Of a stretch of DNA of 64,000 nt, positions 1 to 10,282 are shown piece after piece. Within the stretch, counting starts at the first letter, position 1, and every line of letters starts with the position of its first letter. Source of the DNA: a virus; IMG/VR virus record IMGVR_UViG_3300005613_000019, positions 1-64,000 of that record; one strand, given 5' to 3'. A program made the position numbers and the translations under genes. The notes below the pieces were generated by a model. It had not been told where the DNA came from. It made no database searches and saw only the letters and a program-made list of their open reading frames with translations.

Positions 1-252
1 TTCTTCCTCAAGCTCCCTAGTTTCATCCTTACCACAAACAAAGCAATGACGGGTTTCTTGCCAACGATCATAATCAGAAAAATAATAAGATACATAAATC
101 TTATGCCAATCAGACCAATCATGACCACCTAGAGATATGCAATGCTGATACAAATCTTGCTCTAGTTGTCTTCTATAAGTACTAAGAAGATCTCTATTAG
201 TCTTCCTTTTTGCTTTGATTTTTTCTTTAGATTTGTTAGACATTTCAGACAT
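1..252 (-). CDS. Hypothetical protein, partial at the left window edge
   Basis: The gene runs off the left edge; 84 codons are visible. It starts at the ATG at 252-250, 7 nt after a strong GGAGG; a second in-frame ATG lies at 243. The N-terminus is lysine/arginine rich (residues 5-20). It is followed by an aromatic stretch (residues 45-64, rich in W, Y and D) and a CFVCG pair (C70, C73) that could be half of a zinc site. It has its own sigma70-like promoter just upstream, so it is probably a separate transcription unit from the spike gene. Function not recognised. Confidence 0.75.
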   Translation of the reverse strand, partial: MSEMSNKSKEKIKAKRKTNRDLLSTYRRQLEQDLYQHCISLGGHDWSDWHKIYVSYYFSDYDRWQETRHCFVCGKDETRELEEE

Positions 253-275
253 AAAAACCCTCCTTTTACGGTTTT

Positions 276-304
276 ATACTAGCAGACAATTTTGGGGAAG
301 TCAA
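276..304 (-). promoter_or_regulatory. Predicted sigma70-like promoter
   Basis: On the minus strand, TTGACT (304-299), a 17-nt spacer and TAGTAT (281-276) lie between the spike gene stop and the start of the leftmost gene, with GGAGG and ATG about 20 nt further on. The -35 matches consensus at 5 of 6 positions and the -10 at 4 of 6. It lacks the CCRA element of the proposed phage late promoters. Confidence 0.6.
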
Positions 305-313
305 GAAAAACTA

Positions 314-3300
314 TTAAAACGTATTTAAAGTAATACCACCAGCTAAGTTTTGTTGCTCTACTATATTAGAATTAGTTGCAGCACCTTGAATATAGCCAGG
401 AGCAGGTACAGAATAAGACCCTTGTTCATCAGCTACAGGTAATCCAGGACCCCTCCAATACTTTATAAAGTTATTAAGATAAGTAACACGATAAACATTA
501 TCAAAAAAACCAGCTCCATTTTTATATATAATAAATTCAAATAAAGTAGCACCCGCTAATTTATGTGACCCAAATATTATATTGTTTTTAATAATACCCT
601 CCGACCTGGTACCATCGGGTGTAAGATAAAAATATAAACCATTTGCGTTAGTAATACCTGGAGCACCATCCACTTGGTCATTATATATCGTATTATTAGA
701 TACATTCCAACCACCCCATACATTAGAAACGTAAACACAATGAAAAGTACCTACAGAGGTGCTATCATAATCCATATAAACTACATTATATTCAACATTA
801 ATTTCAGTACAGTTCCAAACCTTTAGCCCTGTAGTACCTGTATTTATAGTTTCGGCACTAGTACCTAAATTTATATTATTATTATTAATTTGGATGTCAG
901 ATCCATAAGAAACCTCAATACCATAACTAACAGAACTTAAACTTTTAGATAAGACTCTAATATTATTATTACATAACGTAACATTATCAGAATAAGAAGA
1001 CTCAATACCTATAGCTGAAGCTTCTATATCATTATTAGACACAACAACATTAGTAGAAGAAGTTAGTGCACTGCTCCCTAACTCTATAGCGGTAGAAAGC
1101 TCCCCCTTAATTAAGTTATTAGAAATAAAACAACCATCAGTAACTCTCAAATATATACCAATACCACGTTGATAAGTACTACCATTTAAAACATTATCTG
1201 AAATTACTATATTATCACTATCCTTAGCATTAATAACATAACTCGCCGCAGCAATAGGCTGCTCCCTCTCAAAATAATTACCCCTAATTATAGCATAATC
1301 ACAATTTACCAAAGAAAGAAGAGCATACGTAGAACTCTGAGATATAGACTCAACCCTATTATTTATAAACTGAAAATTAGTAAAAGTACCGCCCCCAGCA
1401 GAAGAAGAAAAAATAGATCTATTTACATAGATTTTACAATTTTCAATTAACACATTATCACCCGACCCAACGGATGATAAAAAATCTAAAACTTGATTCG
1501 AGCTACAGTCGCCGCAAATAATATTAGTGATGGTAACATCATCATTTAATCTAAAAAAAGCACCACTCCCGGTAGAAATATTTAAATCTGAAACACAACA
1601 ACCCTCTGACAAATACCAAGCACCATTAACAGACCCTACCGACTCACTAACAGAAGCATCACTATCCCTAACACCACACACATTAACATAAGAGGGTTGA
1701 GTAACGGCCTCCGGTATCAAAACATCACCTACAACTGTTATTGTAATTCCAGATTTATTAGTTTTATAATTTTCACATTCCAATTTAGCATAAGCAAATG
1801 CAGACCTTAAATCTCCAAACTGGCCAGAACCCATAGTTGGGGTTGTTACTGTACCACCATCCGTACCCACACTCCAATCAATAATATGCTTACCAACGCC
1901 CCTATACATAGGCTCTATTTTGGTAACAACTCCAGCCAGAGTCGTAATAAGCCAAAGAGGCATTCCTCTTTCTGGAGTAACTCCTCCATTACCTTGATAA
2001 TTTAAAAACTCCGATGGATCACCTAATTGAGGGTGTCCTACTAGCCACTCTATTACTTGATCATAATCACTATTAAAGTCTGTAGCAGAAAACAAGTCTT
2101 GATGTAAATTTCCTTCATAATCTACCCACAAAACAGTAGTAGTATTATCCGTTAAAGTATAATCATCCCCCTCTACATGAAATCTTTTACCTCTACAATA
2201 AAAAATACCACCATTAAGAGTAACATCCAAACCTGGTGCAGGCAAAGAACACCTAAAATCATATTGATTTTGCCTACTAAGCAAAATACCAGAATACTGT
2301 AACTCAGAGTTAGGATACTCATTTAACTCAAGATTAGATTCATCCGACAACTCATAGGTAGATAACGTGCCCCAAGGTCTATAATCGACTAGAGATCTTG
2401 ACCCTGGTGCTACCAATGGATCAAACCCTAGATTACCAGTAGATCCTATTGCATCATACCAATAGCTAACACCAGTTATAAGCATATTATCATCCACCTT
2501 TAAAGGTGAATAGACAGTAATGGTATCAGTATATGTATTATTTGCAGTTGGAAGATAGCCATCTGAGACTAAGATATCATCCCCCATAAATAAATCTACA
2601 TAATCATACTCATTAGGAGCGTATAACCGTATTACTCTATTAGCTACACCTCCAGTAGACGGTCTAAGATAAGACACAGCCTCACCACCCCCCCAAGAAG
2701 CCGAGATAGTAGTTCCTCCAGAAATAACTAAAACTAGGTCATAAGATCCAGAGGGATGCCCTTGATTCATTCCTATAATCCACGTACCTGTACAATTCCT
2801 AACACCTGGATAAGTAGCTTTTCTATAGGGTACTACTTCAGCACTATCATTTACATAAAATTCATAGTATTTAGTTCCCACACGAGATTCACCAGCCCCT
2901 AAAATACCAGCAGCAAAAGTTGCTGAGTCAAATACAGTAGTAACGTTAGTTAACGTATTTAATTTTTTACCATTAATATAATATAAAGATCCAGACGGAG
3001 GAGTAGTTATTTGAATAACATTTCCGTCAGAGGTACCAGCTGAAAGAGTATAATACAACGTATTTGAATTAGATCCTCTCCAAATACCATTTGAATGTTG
3101 TGTATCCTGATGCTCCTCCAAAAATGAAGAAGAAGATCCCTGTAAGTCATCTATTGAAAGTCCGTGAGGATTTTCTGGAGTAATGATACCATTACCCACT
3201 AAGCTCCTATGAAGAACATCCTCACCAGTAAATCTATCAGGATCTTGTTCATATAAATCAACAATAGTAATACTTTCATCATATGGCACTACTAACCCTG

Positions 3301-4087
3301 ACGGAAGTTGAGAAATAATTATTAAAAGAGTAATATCGTAACCAGACCCATCAGTAATTGTAACTTCAGAATCAACAGTTACATTTTCAACACCTGAGAT
3401 AACTCCACCTGGAGATGTCCAATAAAACTTATAAATAGGAGCTGCCGTATCATCAAATCTAATAGTAGCGGTGCCTGTAGGACAATCAGGGTCTACTGCA
3501 GTAACAGTAACTCCCGAAATAACAGACAATTGATTAGGATTAGAATACTTCAAATTGTCAAAACCTGAAGTATACGTAAAATCCGAAAGAGCGCCACCAC
3601 CATTAGCTACTACATATCCTAAGATCAGACATCTATCTAATGCAATATTATCTAAATTATCATCCGTCAAAGGTACAATAGAGGTATTAGCAAAATCAGT
3701 CTCATTTAGTGTTCTTATTTCATAGGTAGCTTCACTATATACTGGATACGTAGATCCGTCAGACTCATGAGGCATATACTTTGTATTATTCTCAGTATAC
3801 AACGCAAATACTACATTAGTAACTCCAAGAGTTGAGTCTTCTAATGCAACGTTAGTGTTAGAACTTGTAGCCTCTATCCACTCACCATTAGGCGTATACC
3901 CTGAAAATGCAGATATATCAATTCTATCAGTATTTACTGCATTAGCCGTAATAACCCCCCCAGAATATACACCTCTAGAGGTTACATCAGTTCTAAGCCT
4001 TTTTATTTGCTCAGCCTTAGTAGTCTCAGTATGCTTAAGAGTAGCATTGTCAACTAAAACACCATCTGGATACCTAGAACCTTCCAT
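314..4087 (-). CDS. Tail spike/fibre protein with right-handed beta-helix
   Basis: A 1257-residue protein, most likely the receptor-binding tail spike or fibre. The N-terminal 130 residues (tetrapeptide TEIR-type beta segments, MEGSRYPDG start) look like a baseplate-attachment region. The middle contains beta-sandwich-like, glycine/serine/threonine-rich segments. Residues about 850-1180 hold repeated asparagine-ladder turns (INNRV, ISDNVL, SNNLI, SNNDI, NNNIR, NNNIN, SNNTI), the hallmark of a NosD/pectate-lyase-like parallel beta-helix. Such domains in phage spikes often bind or cleave host surface polysaccharide, but no catalytic residues can be assigned. The start is supported by AGGAG 8 nt upstream. 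It is the last gene of the baseplate block. Confidence 0.8.
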   Translation of the reverse strand: MEGSRYPDGVLVDNATLKHTETTKAEQIKRLRTDVTSRGVYSGGVITANAVNTDRIDISAFSGYTPNGEWIEATSSNTNVALEDSTLGVTNVVFALYTENNTKYMPHESDGSTYPVYSEATYEIRTLNETDFANTSIVPLTDDNLDNIALDRCLILGYVVANGGGALSDFTYTSGFDNLKYSNPNQLSVISGVTVTAVDPDCPTGTATIRFDDTAAPIYKFYWTSPGGVISGVENVTVDSEVTITDGSGYDITLLIIISQLPSGLVVPYDESITIVDLYEQDPDRFTGEDVLHRSLVGNGIITPENPHGLSIDDLQGSSSSFLEEHQDTQHSNGIWRGSNSNTLYYTLSAGTSDGNVIQITTPPSGSLYYINGKKLNTLTNVTTVFDSATFAAGILGAGESRVGTKYYEFYVNDSAEVVPYRKATYPGVRNCTGTWIIGMNQGHPSGSYDLVLVISGGTTISASWGGGEAVSYLRPSTGGVANRVIRLYAPNEYDYVDLFMGDDILVSDGYLPTANNTYTDTITVYSPLKVDDNMLITGVSYWYDAIGSTGNLGFDPLVAPGSRSLVDYRPWGTLSTYELSDESNLELNEYPNSELQYSGILLSRQNQYDFRCSLPAPGLDVTLNGGIFYCRGKRFHVEGDDYTLTDNTTTVLWVDYEGNLHQDLFSATDFNSDYDQVIEWLVGHPQLGDPSEFLNYQGNGGVTPERGMPLWLITTLAGVVTKIEPMYRGVGKHIIDWSVGTDGGTVTTPTMGSGQFGDLRSAFAYAKLECENYKTNKSGITITVVGDVLIPEAVTQPSYVNVCGVRDSDASVSESVGSVNGAWYLSEGCCVSDLNISTGSGAFFRLNDDVTITNIICGDCSSNQVLDFLSSVGSGDNVLIENCKIYVNRSIFSSSAGGGTFTNFQFINNRVESISQSSTYALLSLVNCDYAIIRGNYFEREQPIAAASYVINAKDSDNIVISDNVLNGSTYQRGIGIYLRVTDGCFISNNLIKGELSTAIELGSSALTSSTNVVVSNNDIEASAIGIESSYSDNVTLCNNNIRVLSKSLSSVSYGIEVSYGSDIQINNNNINLGTSAETINTGTTGLKVWNCTEINVEYNVVYMDYDSTSVGTFHCVYVSNVWGGWNVSNNTIYNDQVDGAPGITNANGLYFYLTPDGTRSEGIIKNNIIFGSHKLAGATLFEFIIYKNGAGFFDNVYRVTYLNNFIKYWRGPGLPVADEQGSYSVPAPGYIQGAATNSNIVEQQNLAGGITLNTF

Positions 4088-4152
4088 ATTTTATCTCCTA
4101 TATCTTTCCAATTTTTAAATAAAAATACTCTAAAATAAAAATAATCAACAAA

Positions 4153-7100
4153 TTATCCCCAAATATTAGTTAAACCCCTAACATAGGGTGACACTCCCCT
4201 TATTTTAAGACCTTTTAACGTTAAAGACCTTATTTTAAAATCACTAATATCTCTAATACCTGAGACAGACAACCTTAATTGATGATATCTATAATAATAA
4301 GACCCTACACCATCATTAAAAAGTCTAGCTACTGAGTTTTTATCAACCTCCTCATAAGTATCAAGTAAAACTCCAGCTGATGAATTAGAATTTCTGGTTT
4401 CAAAAGTAACAATAAGATCACTAGTAGGGTATACACGCTTCTCATTATGAGTTAAATAATATTGACCTGAAGTTAAAGCACCCGCATCTATAGAAACTGT
4501 CTTATCATCTTCAAATCTCCAAAACCTGTTAGAAATAATCTTACGCTCAGTAGATCTCTGAACAAACAATTCAGAGGTAGACTTATTCATATCAGATCTA
4601 TTTTCAAGATAAGCCCTGCCGGTTTCAATATTAAAAAACAAAGGAACGGTATTTTCGTATAATCCCTGCTCCTTATCATAACGAGTCCATAAAAAATAAT
4701 CTAAAAACCACACATAATCATCAAAATTAGCCCCTAAATCAAAAACAGGAGTTTCAACCTGATATAAAAGACCATAATCTATTGTAAAAGTTGAAGATAA
4801 ACTAAGATCCCCAGAAACAAACCAAGAAACCGGTATTTGAACAGTATCATTAGCTGAAAATGACCACAAGTCATTAGGCACTGGGATACCATCTTCATAT
4901 AAAATTGCAGAAGTTTGATCTTCATCACAAATATAAGTTAAAGTTGCCTCATAATTTGCACCAACCAATGACAACAACAGAGTTTCCCCCTCTTGAGGGG
5001 GAAACTCTGGATATATATAAGAGAACCTAAAAGGGTCTGAAGAAGATAAGCTAGAGTTAATTAGTCCACACGTTGAAAAATCCGATTCACTTATAGACCC
5101 TACCAAATTAACAGGATCACCGTTTGAGTCATACTCAGTAACATCAAAAATATCTATAGAAGAATGAGCAGGAGAAATCTTTCTAGGCAAACCCTTTTCT
5201 AAACTAGAATCAGATATTATAATAGTTCTTGAAGTAGTAGATGTTATAGAACCAGATAAAACCGGTAAAAAGCTATATATAACATCAATATCAATAGTAG
5301 ACGCATCAGGAGCCGTTAACGTATAAGTTCCATCACTAAGTATAGTAGTCCACCCAGTCATAGGTGGGTATGCAGTGCCATAAGGTTGCCATCTAAATCT
5401 TCGTAAAGACGTTGAAGGATTATATTCATACTCAAACGTACCAGATCCATTAGGAGTCTCTGTAGATATCGCGCTTATCTTGATACCACCGATAACACTA
5501 GATGGAGAAGCTTCTTTATATTCTAAACCTAAATATTTTTGTTCTTGCAAAGTAAGAACTTCAGGAGACCACACCCACATTAATTCACCAAAATATTGAC
5601 GATGTCTATTTCTAGGAACAGTAGCACTATTTAAATATCTTGAAGATATATACTTAATAGTAGCAGATGGTGAATCAATTATAACATCTGAAACTGCACC
5701 TGCTGAAAAAGAACCATAAACGTCAACCGAAATTGCAAGATCTTCAAACACCGACCCAGTAGTTATACCGGCATCGTAAGGAATATCATAATAATCATAG
5801 ATATAAGTATAATCCTCATATCCAGATCCTCCAGCATCGCCCGAAACAGTATAAGACCCTATTGTATTATAACTATTAGCTTGACCATCAAAACTAAGCC
5901 CCAACTCTATAACAAAATTAGGAGACAACAAAGGTTTAACCCACATAGAAATCTCAAGTCTATAACCCTCATAATCATACGCACCAGCGTAACAAGTTTG
6001 AGGATAGCTTTGACCTCTAGGAGCATTATAAAAACTAGGATGCTTTAAAACAGGAATTACAAAATCACACACGTTAGAAGCAGAATCAGCAACTCTTATC
6101 TGAAAAGCTGGTGTAGGATCATAAGGCTCTAATTTAGCAGAAACAACCTCTGAAGGTTGAAAAACTATTGTAGACGTGGCTGAAGGCGTAGTAGGCAACC
6201 AAAGATCTGGATAATCTGTATACCCATCTGTAGCATCATCATACACAGTAACATTATCAGCTGCAATACCAGCCGGAAGATCATCTACCGTAACATTAAC
6301 CCAAGCTCCTTGAGTTTGTTGACATGCTTCTATATATCTTGTAAATCTTAAAATATAAGAAGTCGTATTAATAAGAGGGCTAGTACTAAGCTCATCAAAA
6401 TCAACATAAACTTCCAACTCATTTAAATCATTATCTGTTATAGTATAATTACCTGATTCAGTAAAAACAGTATAAGGACCAAACGACCCTCCAGGACAAG
6501 CCCAGCGGGCTTCATATACAACAGGACCAGCTAAATATACATACTGAACACTAGCAGGACCGTCATATTTCATAGCAACGCCGTTAACTTTTAATACCGT
6601 TATTCCAGGAATCGTATTAGTACCAGCAGGCATGTCCTTAATGACAGAACCAAACTTAATATCACCAGGTTTAATTCCAAAAAGCTCAGATGCTACTGAA
6701 AAAGTAGTAAAACTACCACTAGAACAAACCTTTACAGATCCTCCAGCAATTTGAGACTCAATTAAAACCTTAGTATTATAAACAGATGCTGCAGCAGCAT
6801 GAGCGATAGAATATACAGGATCAGCACCCAAAGCAGTATTGATATCTAAAACAACATTAGCTGGAGTAGGATTAGGACAACCTGTATTCAAAGTTATATC
6901 AATAATACCTAATGAATCAATATCTAAATAAATATGACTACCAGCAGCTACCGTATAAGGCGTAACTGATACATCTCTACCTAAAATCCATGCAGGTTTT
7001 GTACTAACAGGACCTGGCAAAAAAACTTCACCATCCTTAGGAATAGTTGATAAGCCTGCACTTCCGTTTGGAATCCAACTTAAATATGTACCATCCCAAG

Positions 7101-7851
7101 ATAATGAATGAGGAACACCAGGACTAGACACAACATCAGGTTCTACCTTAACTATATCAACACCAGTTACGTTATTTGTAGCTTTAGTTACAGTATGAGC
7201 CCTATCTAACAACCTATGATTTGAAAAAAAGTTTTGATCTAAAACCCAATTAGGACCCCATTTTCTACGAGAATAGCCAAAGGGCTCAACTTGAACTATT
7301 TCAGCAACAACCTCATTAAATCCTTTAAATTTACCACCATAATCCCTAAAAGCACAAGTAAACTCCTTTAACTGATTTCTATAAACACCTAAATCTTGAC
7401 CTATATCATTATAAAAATCAAAATGTCTTCCACGAGCATCTCTTAATGATTCAATCTCAGCAGTATCTATAGAAATATTACTACTAGCTTGAATTATATT
7501 ACTATCAATTACTTCAAGGACCTCAGCATAAGAAGCCAACCAAGTAGCATACTCTCTAATTGATAAATAAACAAAAACCCTAGTACCTGCAGGACTCTCT
7601 AAAGCAACTTCTACCTCTCCTAGAGGTAGAAGTCTTTCAAATTCAACATTACCTTGAGAATCTGATATAACATGTCCTGTATATATTTCATTAACATATA
7701 CGCCATATTTTGTATTAGCTATTGATACTTCTAGTCTAAATTCGGTATTGTCTGACCTATATGGTAAGACAATACCTTCATTTCTATAAAAAACACCTCC
7801 AATTATACCATTAACTAAATCAGCATATCTACTAACAGATGGAAAAGTCAT
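4153..7851 (-). CDS. Large baseplate/tail protein
   Basis: A 1232-residue protein between the J-like baseplate gene and the tail spike, so probably a baseplate-periphery or fibre-connector protein. The first 130 residues include a small beta domain (NTEFRLEVSIANTKYGVYVN, VFVYLSIREYATW). After a helical linker (residues 110-150) there are several beta-rich modules. Around residues 300-390 there is a module (ANVVLDINTAL, then a Leu-Phe-Gly-Ile segment) resembling modules in the sheath and in the 401-residue neck protein. It abuts the upstream gene: stop of one and ATG of the next are adjacent at 7851/7852. No enzymatic motif seen. Three residues-level features cannot be assigned to a named family. 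Confidence 0.6.
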   Translation of the reverse strand: MTFPSVSRYADLVNGIIGGVFYRNEGIVLPYRSDNTEFRLEVSIANTKYGVYVNEIYTGHVISDSQGNVEFERLLPLGEVEVALESPAGTRVFVYLSIREYATWLASYAEVLEVIDSNIIQASSNISIDTAEIESLRDARGRHFDFYNDIGQDLGVYRNQLKEFTCAFRDYGGKFKGFNEVVAEIVQVEPFGYSRRKWGPNWVLDQNFFSNHRLLDRAHTVTKATNNVTGVDIVKVEPDVVSSPGVPHSLSWDGTYLSWIPNGSAGLSTIPKDGEVFLPGPVSTKPAWILGRDVSVTPYTVAAGSHIYLDIDSLGIIDITLNTGCPNPTPANVVLDINTALGADPVYSIAHAAAASVYNTKVLIESQIAGGSVKVCSSGSFTTFSVASELFGIKPGDIKFGSVIKDMPAGTNTIPGITVLKVNGVAMKYDGPASVQYVYLAGPVVYEARWACPGGSFGPYTVFTESGNYTITDNDLNELEVYVDFDELSTSPLINTTSYILRFTRYIEACQQTQGAWVNVTVDDLPAGIAADNVTVYDDATDGYTDYPDLWLPTTPSATSTIVFQPSEVVSAKLEPYDPTPAFQIRVADSASNVCDFVIPVLKHPSFYNAPRGQSYPQTCYAGAYDYEGYRLEISMWVKPLLSPNFVIELGLSFDGQANSYNTIGSYTVSGDAGGSGYEDYTYIYDYYDIPYDAGITTGSVFEDLAISVDVYGSFSAGAVSDVIIDSPSATIKYISSRYLNSATVPRNRHRQYFGELMWVWSPEVLTLQEQKYLGLEYKEASPSSVIGGIKISAISTETPNGSGTFEYEYNPSTSLRRFRWQPYGTAYPPMTGWTTILSDGTYTLTAPDASTIDIDVIYSFLPVLSGSITSTTSRTIIISDSSLEKGLPRKISPAHSSIDIFDVTEYDSNGDPVNLVGSISESDFSTCGLINSSLSSSDPFRFSYIYPEFPPQEGETLLLSLVGANYEATLTYICDEDQTSAILYEDGIPVPNDLWSFSANDTVQIPVSWFVSGDLSLSSTFTIDYGLLYQVETPVFDLGANFDDYVWFLDYFLWTRYDKEQGLYENTVPLFFNIETGRAYLENRSDMNKSTSELFVQRSTERKIISNRFWRFEDDKTVSIDAGALTSGQYYLTHNEKRVYPTSDLIVTFETRNSNSSAGVLLDTYEEVDKNSVARLFNDGVGSYYYRYHQLRLSVSGIRDISDFKIRSLTLKGLKIRGVSPYVRGLTNIWG
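4978..5009. repeat. Intragenic hairpin, 15-bp arms
   Basis: Perfect inverted repeat inside the 1232-residue gene: arms 4978-4992 and 4995-5009, separated by 2 nt. The arms encode a PEFPPQEGET segment. Confidence 0.85.
7607..7633. repeat. Intragenic hairpin, 12-bp arms
   Basis: Perfect inverted repeat near the 5' end of the 1232-residue gene: arms 7607-7618 and 7622-7633, loop 3 nt. Confidence 0.8.
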
Positions 7852-8844
7852 TTAAATCCCCTCACCTAATCCTCTAGCCGCTGTTACTGGAGTTTTAATA
7901 ACAGAATCTCCAACTATATTCACCTTAACAGAACTAGCAACATTATCTAAAGCTATAAGCTCATCAACAAAATAATAAGTATAAGCATCTACATCATAAG
8001 AAGTTTTACCAGCAATAACACTAACATCAACTAAACCTGCATACGCCCCCTCTTTACCGTAAACATTAGTACTAGGAGGTGTAACTCCTCTTATTCTATA
8101 ATCACTTACTACCGTAACATTAGATACTGGATTAGTATCAAACATCATAAAAGGTCTACATTCTACATACTCAACAATTACACCAGACATCTCATAAGTT
8201 GCCGCATCATTAGTTGAAAAAAACCTCCAAGTATCTAATGCTCTAGTATGTTTTTTAGAATGAACAAACAAAGCACCGTTAGCATAAAAATAAGTATCAT
8301 CTGTCCAATTTAATATTTTAAAAGTTGAAACACCGTAAGTCCATAAATCTCTATAAGTCTCTACAACAGATCCACCATGGGTAATACTAACTTCTAAATA
8401 AAAACTTTTATCAGTTGATAGTATAATAGAAATATCAGAATAATTATTAGCATCTGCATAAAGCTGCATAGTAAATACATGAACTTCGCTCAAAGGATAC
8501 ACAATAGGCTTAGGTATATTAACTTTACACTCATACTGAGTGTTATCAAAAGTAGTTTGCATCTCTATACCACCTAAGCCGCCTGCTACGGCACCGGTAG
8601 CTAACTCAAGATGCGCAGCACCCGTTGATACAGACCCAGTACCGGCTGAGATATCAGTCCATTTGGCCCCATCTAAGGCTACTCCAGTAAAATCATCATC
8701 GAAATCAGTATAATCGAAACCCTCTCCTAAAATTACAATATCCTGACCACCAGTTGAAGGTCCAGAAGCTGGTAAAACATCGGTAAAATCTATAGTAGGT
8801 CCGTAAAGAACGCCCGATCCATATACAAAAGTTGAATATTTCAT
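7852..8844 (-). CDS. Baseplate-associated IPT/TIG protein with inserted lectin-like domain
   Basis: The ATG at 8844 (protein MKYSTFVYGSG..., 330 residues) is preferred to an upstream in-frame start inside the previous gene: the previous stop TAA ends one base before it (TAAAATG), which suggests translational coupling. The N-terminus carries an IPT/TIG signature (VLPASGPSTGGQDIVILGEGF is the match region, split here as residues 16-36). About 200 residues of beta-sandwich, LamG-like sequence follow. The remaining IPT strands (RIRGVTPPS, then YTYYF) appear only near residues 250-310. The lectin-like domain therefore seems inserted inside the IPT fold. Probable role: a baseplate or fibre accessory that binds surface glycans. 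Family assignment is by motif only. Confidence 0.65.
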   Translation of the reverse strand: MKYSTFVYGSGVLYGPTIDFTDVLPASGPSTGGQDIVILGEGFDYTDFDDDFTGVALDGAKWTDISAGTGSVSTGAAHLELATGAVAGGLGGIEMQTTFDNTQYECKVNIPKPIVYPLSEVHVFTMQLYADANNYSDISIILSTDKSFYLEVSITHGGSVVETYRDLWTYGVSTFKILNWTDDTYFYANGALFVHSKKHTRALDTWRFFSTNDAATYEMSGVIVEYVECRPFMMFDTNPVSNVTVVSDYRIRGVTPPSTNVYGKEGAYAGLVDVSVIAGKTSYDVDAYTYYFVDELIALDNVASSVKVNIVGDSVIKTPVTAARGLGEGI

Positions 8845-8845
8845 T

Positions 8846-10282
8846 TTATACCAAATTAATAATAAAATCAGATTGAGCCAAACTTGCATAAGAAGTAGGC
8901 GCAATCTCTATATCAGCTACACTATTAGCAATGACAGTGTCAGATCTTTCCTGTAAATTAACATAAGTCCAATTATCTACACCGTAAATTTTAGAAACCT
9001 CAGAATCAATATCAAACTCCTCTAAGTTAACCCCTAGAGCTAACGAATTAACATATGAATAAACTGCCTCCCTAACTAGAGCCTCCACTATAGACGGACT
9101 TCCAGATCCTACCTTAAGATTAGCCTCTATTGCTATATTAGTAGGTTGAGACCACCTAAACAATTTATCAGCTCCCATAGTATAATACTCCTGCTGAGTA
9201 AAATAAGCCGATAACGTATTACAAAGGCTATTATAAGTATAAGTTATGATAACATCGTCATTAAGGTCTGGATGAGAACCTCCTGCAATCCACCTAATAC
9301 CATCTGACCCAAAACTACTATAAGAATACTCAGACTCACCTGTAACAACCTCATAATCGGTACCTTCAGTATATGTAAGTCCTGTAGCTACTGAAGAAAC
9401 CGAAGTAACTGAGATAATAGGTTGAAAATCTACAGATTGAAGTAACTCAGTTCCTTTATAATAGGTAACATAGCTTCTAGTTGCAGAAGTTTCACCCCTA
9501 AACCATATGTCTACTGCCCCAGCATCAGTTTCCTCACGAGTCAAATAAGAATCAGTACCATATACAACATAAACATCAGATACTGTAGATATATTATCAA
9601 GAATAAACCTCTTAATTCCTGCAGGAGTACTTATTTGAGACCCTTGAATATGAAGAAAATATCGTGTTGCAGCCTCCTCATTAGTTTCAACACCCCTAGA
9701 ACTATTAGTTGGCAGTTTATTAGTTACATACTCAAAACCAGAAATAGGTCTTAAAAAATTTGTAATTGTATAGGCACCTACTTGATTAACGACACCTGTA
9801 GTAATAGAAGACGCCGCTACAGCAAGTTCATAAACCTCAGTATCAATATTATAATAAGCTGAAGCTGAAGCAGCGTACATAGTTTTAGTTTCCAATGTCC
9901 TAAAAGTCACTATGTTTCCGGTAGCAGGATCTTGTATAGTAGCTACAGGAAAATTAACAGGAACAGTTATATCAACAGTAGGTGCAGACTCCCTACTAAA
10001 AGTTAAAGTAGTATAAGCCCTGCTACCATCCCACCTTATAATAGACTCATTAGCTAAAACAGTATCAACATCATCAGGTGATAGTGTTGATGCATTTTTT
10101 AAACTAATAAGCCTGTTAAGATAAACAATCCTATCATTTTGATTTTCTAAAACATCAGAAAAAGGATCTATAAATACATCTTTAACAGGACCTATATTAG
10201 TGTCAATCTTATCATTACGGTCATTAACACCATCACTTATTCTCTCAGCAAACTCCGTAGATGTTATTTTATTAACTGGCAT
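8846..10282 (-). CDS. Baseplate J-like protein (wedge)
   Basis: A 478-residue protein with the layout of the Baseplate_J family (P2 gpJ, Mu gp47, T4 gp6-like wedge). It has an N-terminal helical region, a beta domain, the conserved middle segment (SRGVETNEEAATRYFLH, then TPAGIKRFI, residues about 195-230), and a C-terminal region that follows TNIAIEANLKV, as in J proteins. It sits directly downstream of the gp25-like gene, the usual order for wedge components. It would form the core of the baseplate wedge and join hub to periphery. Its start overlaps the end of the upstream gene by nothing: the genes are adjacent at 10282/10283. Confidence 0.85.
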   Translation of the reverse strand: MPVNKITSTEFAERISDGVNDRNDKIDTNIGPVKDVFIDPFSDVLENQNDRIVYLNRLISLKNASTLSPDDVDTVLANESIIRWDGSRAYTTLTFSRESAPTVDITVPVNFPVATIQDPATGNIVTFRTLETKTMYAASASAYYNIDTEVYELAVAASSITTGVVNQVGAYTITNFLRPISGFEYVTNKLPTNSSRGVETNEEAATRYFLHIQGSQISTPAGIKRFILDNISTVSDVYVVYGTDSYLTREETDAGAVDIWFRGETSATRSYVTYYKGTELLQSVDFQPIISVTSVSSVATGLTYTEGTDYEVVTGESEYSYSSFGSDGIRWIAGGSHPDLNDDVIITYTYNSLCNTLSAYFTQQEYYTMGADKLFRWSQPTNIAIEANLKVGSGSPSIVEALVREAVYSYVNSLALGVNLEEFDIDSEVSKIYGVDNWTYVNLQERSDTVIANSVADIEIAPTSYASLAQSDFIINLV

